From: Nipponacmea schrenckii
Taxonomy: Eukaryota; Mollusca; Gastropoda; Lottiidae
Direction of reading: 5' to 3'
Assembly (NCBI GenBank): GCA_030562195.1
Contig: CM060200.1
Span: 25,087,023 to 25,151,022, forward strand
DNA: 64,000 bases
In this document: piece by piece, positions 11,335 to 21,385 of the stretch
Layout of the letters: each line of letters begins with the position of its first letter
Numbering within the stretch: position 1 is the first letter of the stretch
Notes under the pieces: generated by a model
The model's database searches: none
Told to the model about the DNA's origin: nothing
Seen by the model: only the letters and a program-made list of their open reading frames with translations
Position numbers and translations under genes: made by a program

Positions 11335-12635
11335 AGATACTCTGAAGGGAAATAATTCGTATCAATTAAACCTAAACTACTGGTTGGGATACGAATGTAG
11401 GACTTGTACGCCTTGGATCCCCATCGGTAGAAATTCATTATGTCCTCATCTTGTATGCCCACATTAGACGCAGACGTTGCAGCGCCTATTTTGAAGGAGT
11501 GAGACTTAAAACAATCATGTGATATTCCAGTCGCGATTAATGCTTTTTTTAAATGAAATGAAATGAAAGGAATGGAGTTTTACGTCCTACTCTTCTGCAC
11601 CTTATGGTTTAATGAAGACGGGCAACGCCATGCAGTGTGCAATGAGGGAAATTTTGCCAGGACAGCTGCATTAGCCTACTCTTTTTGTGATTTCCAACTG
11701 TCGAGGGATCTTTAACGTGCACAGCCTGTAGCACAAGGGGCCTCGGTTTATTGTCCCATCCGAACGACTAGACGCCTTTTCCATGTCAGTCCCTCCGACC
11801 TGCATCACTGACAAGGGGAAACCGGGCTGGAAAAATCCGAAAGTTCATCTCGACCTTTGCCGGGATTGAACCCTGGACCTTCAGGTTAGCGAGCAAGCGT
11901 CTAACCCACTCAGCCACCGCGGCTGCCTAATGCTTTTTTGAACACAGAATTTAACTGGTAACGAGTAACTGGTTTACCTCCAAAATGACAGAAAAATGGA
12001 CCCGTTACCTTGGGCCTTAATTTTACGAAACCCAAATAAGCGGCCACTGGACAAATCGGGCTATCTGTTGCCGGTAGATTGATCACAGACCCTTGACCCA
12101 TTTGATCAGACTTGCTAAACGGAACGTGTATTTACACGGTCCTATTGTTTTCTGTCAGTTGGATATTCGACAAATGTAAAACCTGATGTAAATTATGCCT
12201 TGTACTTAGAATGATTTCGCTTATGCGGAAAAATCCAAAAAAATGCCAGAGAAAACATCAGTTTAAACAAAGAGGCTTCAAAAAGAGAAGAACATACCGA
12301 GGGCAGAACCTTCAGCAATTCAAATAACAAACTGGGTGTGATCGGACGGCGAATGTCATTTCTTGCTTTCAAACGCGACATTCCCAAGATCATTTTTCTC
12401 ATTAGGAAATTATCCGTGGTGTCTATATTACTGGTTATTTTACAATGGTGGGCAATGGCAGAAATATATGATTTGACCGTCTTCGGTGAATATTTCGCTA
12501 CCGATAAAGTAGAAATGAATTTTATCAGAGTAGATTGCTCAGGTGGCCAAACAGACTGGATACCGCAATTAGTTAAAAAAGTGCCAAAACATTTCGAAGC
12601 AACCTGATAAGCAATTTTGTGTTTTCCGATAAAGA
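11335..12635 (-). pseudogene. Tyrosine recombinase of the DIRS/Ngaro-like element, interrupted by a SINE
   Basis: The N-terminal SAM-like part reads FLTNCGIQSVWPPEQ and SPKTVKSYISAIAHHC (about 12620-12420). RNDIRRPITPSLLFELLK and SSLFEASLFKLMFSLAFF then lead to the first catalytic Arg, which is only in frame as FRISE after removing one base from a T run (12237-12243 on the plus strand). An in-frame stop lies near 12132-12134. CPVAAYLGFVKLRPK and GGKPVTRYQLNSVFKKAL follow; a SINE then splits the gene at 11928. Beyond it come HSFKIGAA, RWGSKAY and SYIRI, covering box II and the catalytic Tyr. The HxxR motif is HSFK (Arg to Lys at 11490-11492). Dead by frameshift, stop, insertion and active-site change. 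Confidence 0.88.
11551..11927 (-). mobile_element. SINE family B, minus orientation, inside the tyrosine recombinase
   Basis: This is the reverse complement of the copies at 25193-25563 and 33475-33832. The tRNA-like head lies at the high-coordinate end (Pol III box A TGGCTGAGTGG, box B with GGTTCAATCCC in reverse), followed by the body and an ATTTC-repeat tail at 11551-11570. Perfect 12-bp target-site duplications TAATGCTTTTTT flank it at 11538-11549 and 11928-11939, proving retroposition into the recombinase frame. The body block GGATGGGACAATAAACCGAG resembles the V-domain-like core of animal SINEs (inference). Confidence 0.93.
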
Positions 12636-12640
12636 AGCGT

Positions 12641-13192
12641 CTACAAGCGCAGCAGCTTCGGATTGAAGATCAATGCTTGAAAAGTGTCTGGTATTCTTTC
12701 TGGTTCGAGATTGGCTGTTGGACGCAACTGAAAGAAACGGTTAAATGGACATCTTGAGATTGCATCACACTGATTATTGCGTTTCCCTTCAATATGAACT
12801 GATTTTACTTGAATATTATACAACATACATTGTAAAACGAAAGCTCGTAAGAGATACATTACTCGCTTAGATTTAGACGTTTTAGAATTCAATATGTGAA
12901 CCAAGGCAGCATTATCGGTATGAAGAATTATCCTTTTATTCGAGAACTGTTTCCCCAATATGTGGAAAGACAAGACAATAGGTACTAATTCTAAAAAGGA
13001 AATGTCACAGATAAGCGCTGTCTGTGCCCAATAATGTGGCCATTGCAAACTTGCCCAAGCGTCACCTAAAACAGCACCACAACTCAATTTGGACCCGCCT
13101 GCACTGTCCGTGAATAAATTTAGATCGGAATCAGCAGACCACTCAAAATCTTTAAATCTACAAATGCCATTTAAAATGTCGAGAAAAACCAA
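12641..13192 (-). pseudogene. RNase H domain of the DIRS/Ngaro-like element
   Basis: This 183-codon open segment reads LNLFTDSAGGSKLSCGAVLG (first catalytic Asp), ISFLELVPIVLS (Glu), IILHTDNAALVHILNSKTSK (second Asp) and HIEGKRNNQCDAISR (terminal Asp). This is the RNase H arrangement of DIRS-group retroelements, including the long TSK...LLRAFVLQCMLYNI connection. It follows the RT on the same strand and precedes the recombinase. Its own frame is intact, in contrast to the broken RT and recombinase. It is part of one decayed element, not an independent gene. Confidence 0.9.
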
Positions 13193-14352
13193 CTAGTATC
13201 TTATGTCCTCACGCAATTCGGCCGATACTCGAATGTGATGACGAGGGTTAAAAACTCCCACTATAGCGTCATAAAAACGGCGGTTGAACGCCCTTGCTGA
13301 CGGAATTGCTCGTGAACAAAAATTGAGAGATCCTGTCAACACCTGTAGGTCTTTAAGGGTAGTTTCCTTTCTAGGAAGCCTATCCAGTAATAAAGTTTTC
13401 AATTCATGAATTTTTTTTTAGGAATTCTAACGCACATAGATTTCGTGTCAATTTCGAGACCTAAAAATGTAAGTTTTGTACACGGTCCTTCATTTTATTC
13501 CTCTGCAATTGGAACACCTATATCTCTGCAAATTTCACTGAAAGTTGACATTAGATTCTGGCACGAATCTGAACCAGAAGTACCCGCATATAAAAAAATT
13601 ATCGAGATAATGAACTACGTTGTTGTTCCCCGACTTGAATTTTGTTAACCATTCCAAAAAGGAAGAAAATTTTTCAAACTAGGAACAGGATATTGCACAA
13701 CCCATCGGTAAGCATTTATCCACGAAGTAATAGTCCAGTAATTTAAAGCCTAACAAATTATAATCAGTTGGATTTATGGGCAAAAGCCGAAAAGCCGATC
13801 GAATGTCCATTTTTGCGATTTCTGCGTTTTGCCCCAAATTCCCTATTAAGTCTATGGCCTTGTGAAAAGATGCATACGTGACCGAACATGATTCTGGATC
13901 GATGTAATCATTGACACCGGATCCTCTTGGAAAAGATAAATGCTGAATCAACCGCCATTTATTATCCTTTTTGGGAACAAGTCCTATTGGAGAAATACGT
14001 AAATTTGAAAGAGGAGGGTACAAAAAGGGGCCTGCTATTCGTTACCTTTTACCGAGACCAAATTTTTACATTGCGTTGAATCCCGAGGACCACAATATGC
14101 CAAATGAAAACCATATCTAAATCCTTTTAAAAGCGTAGAGGCATCAACAATTCTTGGGTAATGTAAAAGGTGTTTTGACAGAGAACTAGCGTTGATTGGC
14201 GTTAAACCTAGGGTTTGGATATCGGTTATGATAGGTGTTACCCCTGGGCGAAAATTGTTGCGGGTTACGAAATCGATTGTTTCTGGAGTAGAAGGAGTAG
14301 TTGTTGGTGAAATTTGGTTCGTGGGGTCTTTGAGAGTATAAATTCGACACAC
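13193..14352 (-). pseudogene. Reverse transcriptase of the DIRS/Ngaro-like element, multiply broken
   Basis: Fragments in order: a lead-in at 14035-14352 (YPRIVDASTLLKGFRYGFHL), the fingers/palm at 13679-14023 (ISPIGLVPKKDNKWRLIQHL, KMDIRSAFRLLPINPTDY, YYFVDKCLPMGCAISC), then a TAG. The polymerase active site reads HYLDNFFICG. Where the family has YLDD, the second Asp is Asn (13598-13600), which would abolish polymerization. A frameshift just after it leads to FLGLEIDTKSMCV, and 13193-13402 carries RKETTLKDLQVLTGSLNFCS. Several stops and frame changes confirm an old inactive copy. The sequence is clearly DIRS-group, not LTR or LINE type. Confidence 0.9.
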
Positions 14353-14542
14353 CTGACCCTAAAGTGAAATTAGTATCAACTCGATTACACGACAGCGACG
14401 GGTGATTGCCAGAACACTTCAAACGTTTGTGTGAGTAATTACATCCTGTTCTATTACATAACCCTGAGTAATTAAAATCATAGCATTTGGCATTAACGGA
14501 GTTAAAAGATGACTGCCCGGAGGGATTAAAATTCATATACAA
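14186..14542 (-). pseudogene. Gag-like zinc-finger end of the DIRS/Ngaro-like element
   Basis: This segment reads CYDFNYSGLCNRTGCNYSHK followed by LKCSGNHPSLSCNR. This is the paired Cys/His cluster found at the end of Gag in DIRS and Ngaro-type elements, followed by an Asn/Arg-rich low-complexity tail. It overlaps the start of the RT frame in another phase (14186-14352). The longer N-terminal part of Gag is missing, so the element is 5'-truncated near 14545. Confidence 0.72.
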
Positions 14543-14639
14543 GGGCTGTTGGAATTACGCAATCTAAGATTTGTGTGAAATTCATGCAAAACAGTAAAAT
14601 AATAATAATAATAATAACTAGAACTGTGAACAGTACTGA

Positions 14640-15440
14640 GAGTGGCAAACAACCCCTATGGGGCCACTTGATACAAGGTCACATGATATAGCCTTTTTTA
14701 AACACTCAAAACAAACTTTTTAACAACCATTATAAGCATATGTATGAACAGCTTAGGTCAAGTACATTATTTGACTTGAAAATTATTAAGGTAATTGAAG
14801 GTCAAGGTCCCTTGATAAAGTCTTTTGAATTTTTTTTAAAACTAAAACGGGTACAAAAAAATTGTTGTTGACCATTATAGGCCTATGTGTGGATAGCAAA
14901 GGTCAAGAACATTCTACTTGTAAAAATTCAGGGTCATTGAAGGTCAAGGTCATTTGATATAATTGTTGTCGATCATAATAGGCATATGTGTGGATAGCTT
15001 AGGTCAAGAACACCCTACTTGAAAAAATTCAGAGTCATTGAAGGTCAAGGTCATTGTATTTGGCCTTTTGAATTTTCAAAAAAATTCAATCGGGCATTAA
15101 AAAAATTTAAATGTGAAAATCAAAATTCTGTTCCCTACAAGTTTTAGATAAAGTAACAAGGTTTCGAAAAACACCAAAATCGGACAAATCGGATAAAAAT
15201 TGTAGAAACTTATTAAAATTTTGCTGAATGTTACCGTTCTGTGATGACACATAAAGTATCACTTCCGGTTTAAATTTTTTATTCTAAAAGGGTTCTAATT
15301 ATGCCTGATAGTATATATGTATAGCTTTTGTACTGATTTCTTACGTCACCGGAAGCTGGGTGACCCAACGCGGTTCTAAAAAACCGGAAGTTCTCACGCA
15401 AGAACCGGAAGTGGTAAAAAAAAATTTATGATGCGGTTTT
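14640..15440. repeat. AGGTCA-rich repeat region
   Basis: Three degenerate units of about 100-140 bp (14720-15075) each contain AGGTCAAG motifs. Two exact AGGTCAAGGTCA doublets lie at 14941-14952 and 15042-15053, with a degenerate one at 14799. The following 15240-15420 holds several CACTTCCGGTTT/ACCGGAAG motifs as in the 2786-4653 repeat, so the two regions may be related families. No coding capacity was found. Confidence 0.6.
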
Positions 15441-15690
15441 ATTTTTATAGGCGACTTCTCTATATTCTGTAATGTTCAAAGCGATCGGATAATTAGCAAC
15501 AAAGTTATGCAATTATTCAATTATTATTATGCAATTACTTACTACTGATGCGTAAAAATTTTAGTTTTATATATTCATTTTCTATTCCAGTACGTATCTT
15601 ATCGTATTTTTCAAACCAAATGTCTATACCATTTTCGAGTTGGGCTAGGGAGCTTCCCGAAAAAAAAAAAAAAAGTCTAATGAAATCAAA

Positions 15691-15717
15691 GAGTGGCAAA
15701 TTTCTAATTTGCCACTC
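15691..15717. repeat. Perfect 12-bp stem-loop
   Basis: GAGTGGCAAATT (15691-15702), a 3-base loop and its exact reverse complement (15706-15717). It follows an A run at 15660-15674. No function is assigned. Confidence 0.7.
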
Positions 15718-16141
15718 AATAATAACTTTATTTCGTACTTTAGAAGAATACTATGGTACAGGCACTGGACTAAATATACAATTAATTTATATACAAATAT
15801 ATAATATAAATATAAATGTGAGTTCATGATTTATCATAATAACGTTATGGTTTCGTCAATAATTAGAGCAAATTGGTTTTTCGATATAATATAAAAGAAG
15901 TAGACTTTATATTCGTGCTCTGATGGATAAGACATTAGGATCGGGTAGTTATAAACATTTACATACATAAATAAATAGTATGATATATAGATATTAGATA
16001 TGAATAATAGTTGTTAACATTTATGTACAATACACAGATAAATTTATAATAGAATATAGATATAGATAGAAGGAAAGTATAAACAATAGTTGTAAACATA
16101 CATAGTACAAACTTCAATAGGCAAAAAGTATAATTTAATAT

Positions 16142-16726
16142 TTATATTGACAAGATTTGGTTCCTAACTTTTAGTGCTTTATATATAAACATAGCTAGAG
16201 AATTTATGGTCGTTTCTGGTGAACTTTGAAATAATTGTTTCAGTTTATGCAATGAGGGATTATTATGATAACATAGAGGTAAATAATTGATTCTAATATC
16301 TTGAAGTACAGAACATTCTAGAATAAAATGATATTCATCTTCAATTAACTTAGAGTTGCATATAGGACAGATACGAAGATTTCGATTGATACCTTTTCGA
16401 CGGCCCTTTTCAATTAACAATTCATGGGTAGAACATCTTAAGTTTGCTAATGCGAAATGAAGATTATGCGGTAATTTGCAATTGAGGTATGCTTCACAAA
16501 ATAAATCTTGTTTAATAAGAGAATAAAATTCACATTTAGGTGAGTTCTTAACAGACTCAGACCATTTTTGTATATCTAAATCTTTCATTCTCTGACGTAA
16601 ATTTATACAAATATAAGAATTAAACGTTGGTCTCATTAGCATTATTGGTGTGTAAACGGAATCGATCACGCTGCTGTTTGTCACGTTATCTAGTGCGTTT
16701 ACACACCAATAATTTTGATAAAACAT
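16142..16726 (-). pseudogene. C-terminal fragment of a second non-LTR retrotransposon
   Basis: A 194-codon minus-strand frame contains LANLRCSTHELLIEKGRRKG and ICPICNSKLIEDEYHFILEC, the C-terminal zinc-knuckle block of animal non-LTR polyproteins (C-x2-C, then DE-x-HF-x-x-x-C). It ends with a helical tail FIYKALKVRNQILSI and a stop at 16142. Endonuclease and RT are absent. Its start lies on a 17-bp inverted repeat (16643-16659 and 16695-16711), so the 5' end is probably a rearranged breakpoint rather than a start codon. It is not a close copy of the fragment at 9048-9482. Confidence 0.82.
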
Positions 16727-16928
16727 TATGAAAATTATAATCTGTGTAAGACATATAGAAGCAGGGATATTAAGAACACGGGATATTTAGAAACACATAC
16801 AGGTAACCTAGAATTAGTATATTATCCATTGTACAAATTGTCATCATAGTCAGTAATGATCAGTTGTTTGACCTATAGAAGTTAGATACATATGTTTCCT
16901 TTGCGATAGTAATGTGTTTTTTTTTATA

Positions 16929-18183
16929 TACACAACAAAAAAAGTGTTGCAACCCCATATTAAAACCACTGGTACATCATAAAATGAGAGCACCCGAAAG
17001 GGGTCTTGTAGGGCATTCTCCCATGGGGATTTGGGTTTTGATTCATTGTGGTTTCCTTTGGAAAACAATCGCGCAAATGCAACAATGTGCACGAGAAAAG
17101 CATGAGGCATGAATTTTACAAAATGCAGTATCTCCCTGTGGTAAAAAACGTGTATAAAAATCGTTGTTAAAAAGCCCAATCCATTCACACACAAAATGCC
17201 GGGTAGACGAATGTCAGAAGCTGTTAAGTGGCAGATTATGGGCCTGCGCAGAACCGAGCATTCTTTCAGAGGAGATTGCCAGAGGAGAGTGCACTGATCT
17301 GATGAAAGCAGATTTATCCTGCATATGGTGGATGGCCGAGTGAAGGTTTTGAGGCGTCCAGGCACAGCCTATGTACCAAGGAACATCATGCCAACGGTAG
17401 CCTATGGTGGTGGTTCGGTTATGGTATGGGGCTGCTTCTCATTTGATTGCAAGCTGGATTTGGTAACCATACAAGGGAATTTGACAGGGGCTCGCTACCT
17501 CCAGGAAGTTCTCGATCCAGCTGTTGTGCCGCATTTTGATGATCACACATTAGCCAGCGGACCCGTATTTATGGATGACAACGCTAGGCCTCATCGCTCG
17601 AGAGCTGTCACCCAATTCATCCACAACAATGCTGTCCAGAACATCCCTTGGCCAGCGATGAGTCCAGATCTTAATCCTCTGGAACATGTTCGGGACATTT
17701 TGGGGCTCAGGATAAAATCTCGCGACCCTCCTCCACTTAACTTGCACCAACTGGAAGCAGCCTTGCACGAGGAGTGGTGTCAGATGTCCATGCAAACATT
17801 CCAATGTCTTGTGAGGGGTATGAGGAGGAGACTGGAAGCAGTGATCCAAGTGCGAGGTGGAAGTACCCGATAATGACTGGTATTGATTCTCTGATCACCA
17901 TTTGTGCTTTTTGACATCCCGTTAGAGCTCTGTCAACAATAAAATTGGAGATCTCACCATACTTTTTTGCATTTTTGCTTAATTTACACCCTAATTTCTA
18001 CACAGCATTCCCACATGCCATAAAGTCCAGATTTTCAAAACTTACGTTCATGTTACAGTTAATGATCCATTTTATTGGTATTCACATACTCCGGGCTCAA
18101 ATTTATTCAGGTTTAAATACACGAGTTAAACAGAACAGTACTATACCAAATAGTATGGGGGTGCAACACTTTTTTGTTGTGTA
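16929..18183 (+). mobile_element. Tc1-like DNA transposon, internally deleted
   Basis: Terminal inverted repeats begin CACAACAAAAAAAGTGTTGC at 16931 and end with the mirror sequence at 18181, differing mainly by one A in the A run and a few bases further in. TA dinucleotides at 16929-16930 and 18182-18183 fit a Tc1/mariner target-site duplication. The element is about 1.25 kb and carries a deleted transposase frame. Ends look mobilisable in trans, but the protein is not functional. Confidence 0.9.
17196..17873 (+). pseudogene. Tc1-like transposase (DD34E), internal deletion and nonsense codon
   Basis: The frame starts at ATG 17196 (MPGRRMSEAVKWQIMGLRR), runs to an in-frame TGA at codon 34, and continues in the same frame to TAA at 17871-17873. 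The first catalytic Asp is in SDESRF just after the stop. The second is in FMDDNARPH, and the Glu is in SPDLNPLEHV, with exactly 34 residues between the second Asp and the Glu. The total of about 225 codons is much shorter than the usual 340 or so. Most of the paired helix-turn-helix DNA-binding domain and the linker have been deleted between codon 19 and the first Asp. Without DNA binding, and with a stop, it should be inactive. Confidence 0.9.
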
Positions 18184-20454
18184 TATATAGAACATTGTTG
18201 ATTATACAAGACCAAGTACTGAAACAAAACTGATTAATAAATCTGCCAAAAGAAGTGGCTTTTTAATCTTTCAAATCAAACATCGGGAAATTTATACGTC
18301 TGTTTCAGATCCGGAGAGAACAAAAATAAACAGTAATGGTTACGTTTTTAGACATTATTTGGTTGCGTAGGAGAGTTTCAATTGAAAAACGGTAATTTAG
18401 ACAGGATACTTGAATCATAATATAAGAAATAACTTGACAGCAAGTTGCTTTTTGATTCGGAATAGTTTAAGATTGTTGAGTGTGTCATTGACGCTAACGG
18501 AAATATTGATCTTTTAGATTGTTTAGATCATCAGTTCTGAAGCTGGCTACCAACATGCTGTGCTTATATCAATGAACTAATGACTGCTTTCATTGGTTAT
18601 AGTTTTTAAGGTAGTACTAACAGTGTTAAATTTCGCAAATTTAAGCTAGAGATAAAAAAAAAATTTTTTCGCCACAAAATTATGCATTTGGAATTTTTCG
18701 CAATAGTTTCCTATTTGCGTATTCTCCTAACCTAATGCCATTGATGTTAAAAAACATTCACTGCTAAAATACTCTGAAATAAAATGCACCATTTCGACCT
18801 TCGTGTTGGATTATAAAACATACATTGATTATACATTTACCATACATTATCGTTGGTAAACATCCATTCGCCAGATCCGACACAACAAACAAGTAGATAC
18901 AATATAACAGACATACACTTTACTGGCACAGCACTGCACAACGTACTCCAAAACGAGGATGAGGATGTCTTGCCGTTTCATATCTAACCCAAAAAATATT
19001 ACCAATTACATACTGCCTTTAATGTTTCACTTGATGATACTATAACTAATAGTATTTTACAGTGTGGGTCAATAAGAGTATATTGGAAGATCGTGTGGTG
19101 TAGTGTCGTGCCGTGTCCGATCTGGTGTATAAACGCCATAAAGCAATTCGATTTTCAATATTATGCTTTGACATGTAACAAGGATTATGTAAAACGTCGT
19201 TTACAAAACTTGTGCTTGTAAGATAACGTTACTATCACAATTTAACCTAAAGGCTATGTTTTTTTCTGGTCTAATTTTATTAATGGATGTTAACCTTCTC
19301 CATTAACGTTGTTTTGTAAAATCTCTGACTAAATTAATCCTCTTTGTATTAAAATAACATCGTCACACTCTTACCTGAGTGTTTCTAATAGGTTAAGTAG
19401 AGAATAAATAGAACATCGGGTCAGAAAAAACGTTCTACTTTCCACAAAATAAGAAACAAGAAGAAAATCAACGTTTTCTCAGATGCTAAAGAAGAAGTTT
19501 TAGAACTTGGTTAAACCTCGTGACATAGAGATTATACGAAGTATCTGTAAAAATTTACAAATGATCAACCAACCAGGATGTCAGCAAAGCATTTCAATTT
19601 TATGTTAAGCTATGGTGTTTCGTGTTTATAAAACGTCTTTCTAAAAGTATTTTTTCCTTTGAAAAGAAAAACTGAAAGCCGGGCACTATTTAATAGAATG
19701 TGAAATTGCAATATTAATTTGTAGTTGCCATTTCATTGTTTATTGATCAAATGGTCGTGATCAGAGCAATATGGATACTGGTGGTATTTTCTGGACATGT
19801 TTGAAACTAACCACGAAAAATTACTTTTCCAAGAAAAAAAAAAACTCCATCACACCTACATTGTACTTTGTGATCTATATATCAATGTTAGTTTATCTTC
19901 GACAAAACCTTTCAAGTCAATATTTAACAGACACACTAATCAAAAATCTAATTACGTTGACAGATAGCTTTTATGCTCTTGTTCGCAGCTTTTAACCTTC
20001 AATATTAAACGTGTTTCAATAAGATTGGTTTTACTCCATACTTCATCTGTTTGGGCTACTAAAGATAGGCATTGTCATGAAGTGTACACATTTTAACTAG
20101 CCCATTCTTCGGAGATATCAAACTGGATCTCTAACGCGAACAGTTTGTAGACATTCATTAATCCGATCTGTACTAGATGATTTTGCCTTGTTGGCCCCAT
20201 GTTCCTTTAGCAACGGTACATTAATTGTCCACATCCTACAGTTGCTTTTACAACTGCATGTTGTTTGTTCGACCAATTATATTCATGCAAGTATTGTTGA
20301 ATACAGTGTTGGATATTGTTAGTATCAACATTAATTAAGGACAATTGAGTTAAAAGTTCAAGGATGAGTTTTGTCATTTGCACTTGCCAAACAGCTTTAT
20401 AGTTTTCAAAGGACGAATGAAAAACACTACTGAATAGATTTTCGATACAGAACA
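18184..20454. other. Non-coding stretch
   Basis: No supported gene. The sequence is AT-rich with short homopolymers. The minus-strand frame at 20207-20467 overlaps a second open minus-strand frame at about 20120-20265 containing LKEHGANKAKSSSTDRINEC. Neither has a recognisable domain. Confidence 0.5.
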
Positions 20455-21385
20455 GTACCCAACGCACCCCAGGAAAACGTTTACGTTCCCCCGATCAGAC
20501 AATCGCTACTCCGACCAAAAACCGGAAAACTACGGTCACCAAGAAAAACTCGCCTTTATTACAACATCTCCCGCCCACTTCTTCTACTCCACCACCTGTT
20601 CGAACCCCTTCATCATCTCCATCTACTTCGACAGGGCCAACCACTTCTTCTCAAGTAGCCCCACCTTCTACAATGCCAACCCCTTCTCCCAAAACAACTT
20701 CAACTTCTAACAAACCAACTCCTTCTCCTCGGAGAGCCACCTCCTCCAAAACCAGTTCTCCATCGCTGACTCAAACTAAGTCAAAACCGACTCCACCAAC
20801 AAAAACATTACGCCCTGTTCGCAAACTCAGCATGGAACTTCCACGTCGGCATGATCCTAAGAATAAGAGTTCCTGGCATCTGCCCCAATCACCAAACCAA
20901 TTCTAATCATAGGCTCCTCTAATATCAGCAACATTCCGAAAGGCAGAGATGATGTCCAAATGGAATCCTATCCGGGTGGAAAGATTTGGCATATCAAAAC
21001 TATTTTTAACAAGTTTGTCCCTTCTTCGTATTCTCCTCGCCATCTTATTCTTCACATTGGATTCAACAACAGAACAGAAGACAGCCGCAATATTTACCAT
21101 CAGTTACTTGAACTTCTCCAGACAGCTAAGACTACATTTCCTGATACCACCATCCATGTCACCCATATACCTACTTCATCTATTTTTCAATCAAAATTCT
21201 AAAAGGAAAGTAAGAATCTTGAAAACTTTAATGACCTTTTAACCAGCCAACCACCACCAGATGTACATGTCATCAAACCAGCACCAGGAACCATTTCAGT
21301 TATATCAGATATGATACACTGGGTCCCAAACACTGCAGACAACCTCTTCAACCACTGGATTAGTAATCTTAATACTTTAAACTAG
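20455..21385 (+). pseudogene. ORF1 of a Penelope-like element: Pro/Ser/Thr-rich region plus SGNH-type domain
   Basis: An open frame from about 20455 encodes a basic then Pro/Ser/Thr-rich stretch (SSTPPPVRTPSSS, SPSLTQTKSKPTPP). A single-base frame change near 20890-20900 leads into KPILIIGSSNISNIP (block I), VQMESYPGGKIWH, HLILHIGFNNR (block III Asn), a TAA at 21200-21202, and SDMIHWVPNTADNLFNHW, whose DxxH (21308-21319) is the block V catalytic pair. The frame stops at TAG 21383-21385. Serine-hydrolase-like ORF1 proteins occur in some retroelements. Here it sits directly before the Penelope-like frame on the same strand, which suggests one unit. The 5' end is abrupt. Confidence 0.68.

Noticed and set aside
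10929..14542. Endogenous virus or LTR retrovirus
   Set aside because: Tyrosine recombinase instead of DDE integrase, DIRS-type RT and RNase H, and no LTRs. It is a DIRS/Ngaro-group retrotransposon.
17945..18190. 81-codon plus-strand frame
   Set aside because: Lies in the 3' non-coding part and terminal repeat of the Tc1-like element.
20207..20467. 86-codon minus-strand frame overlapping the Penelope-like 5' end
   Set aside because: No known domain, and it runs into the opposite-strand retroelement ORF1, so it is probably a chance frame.
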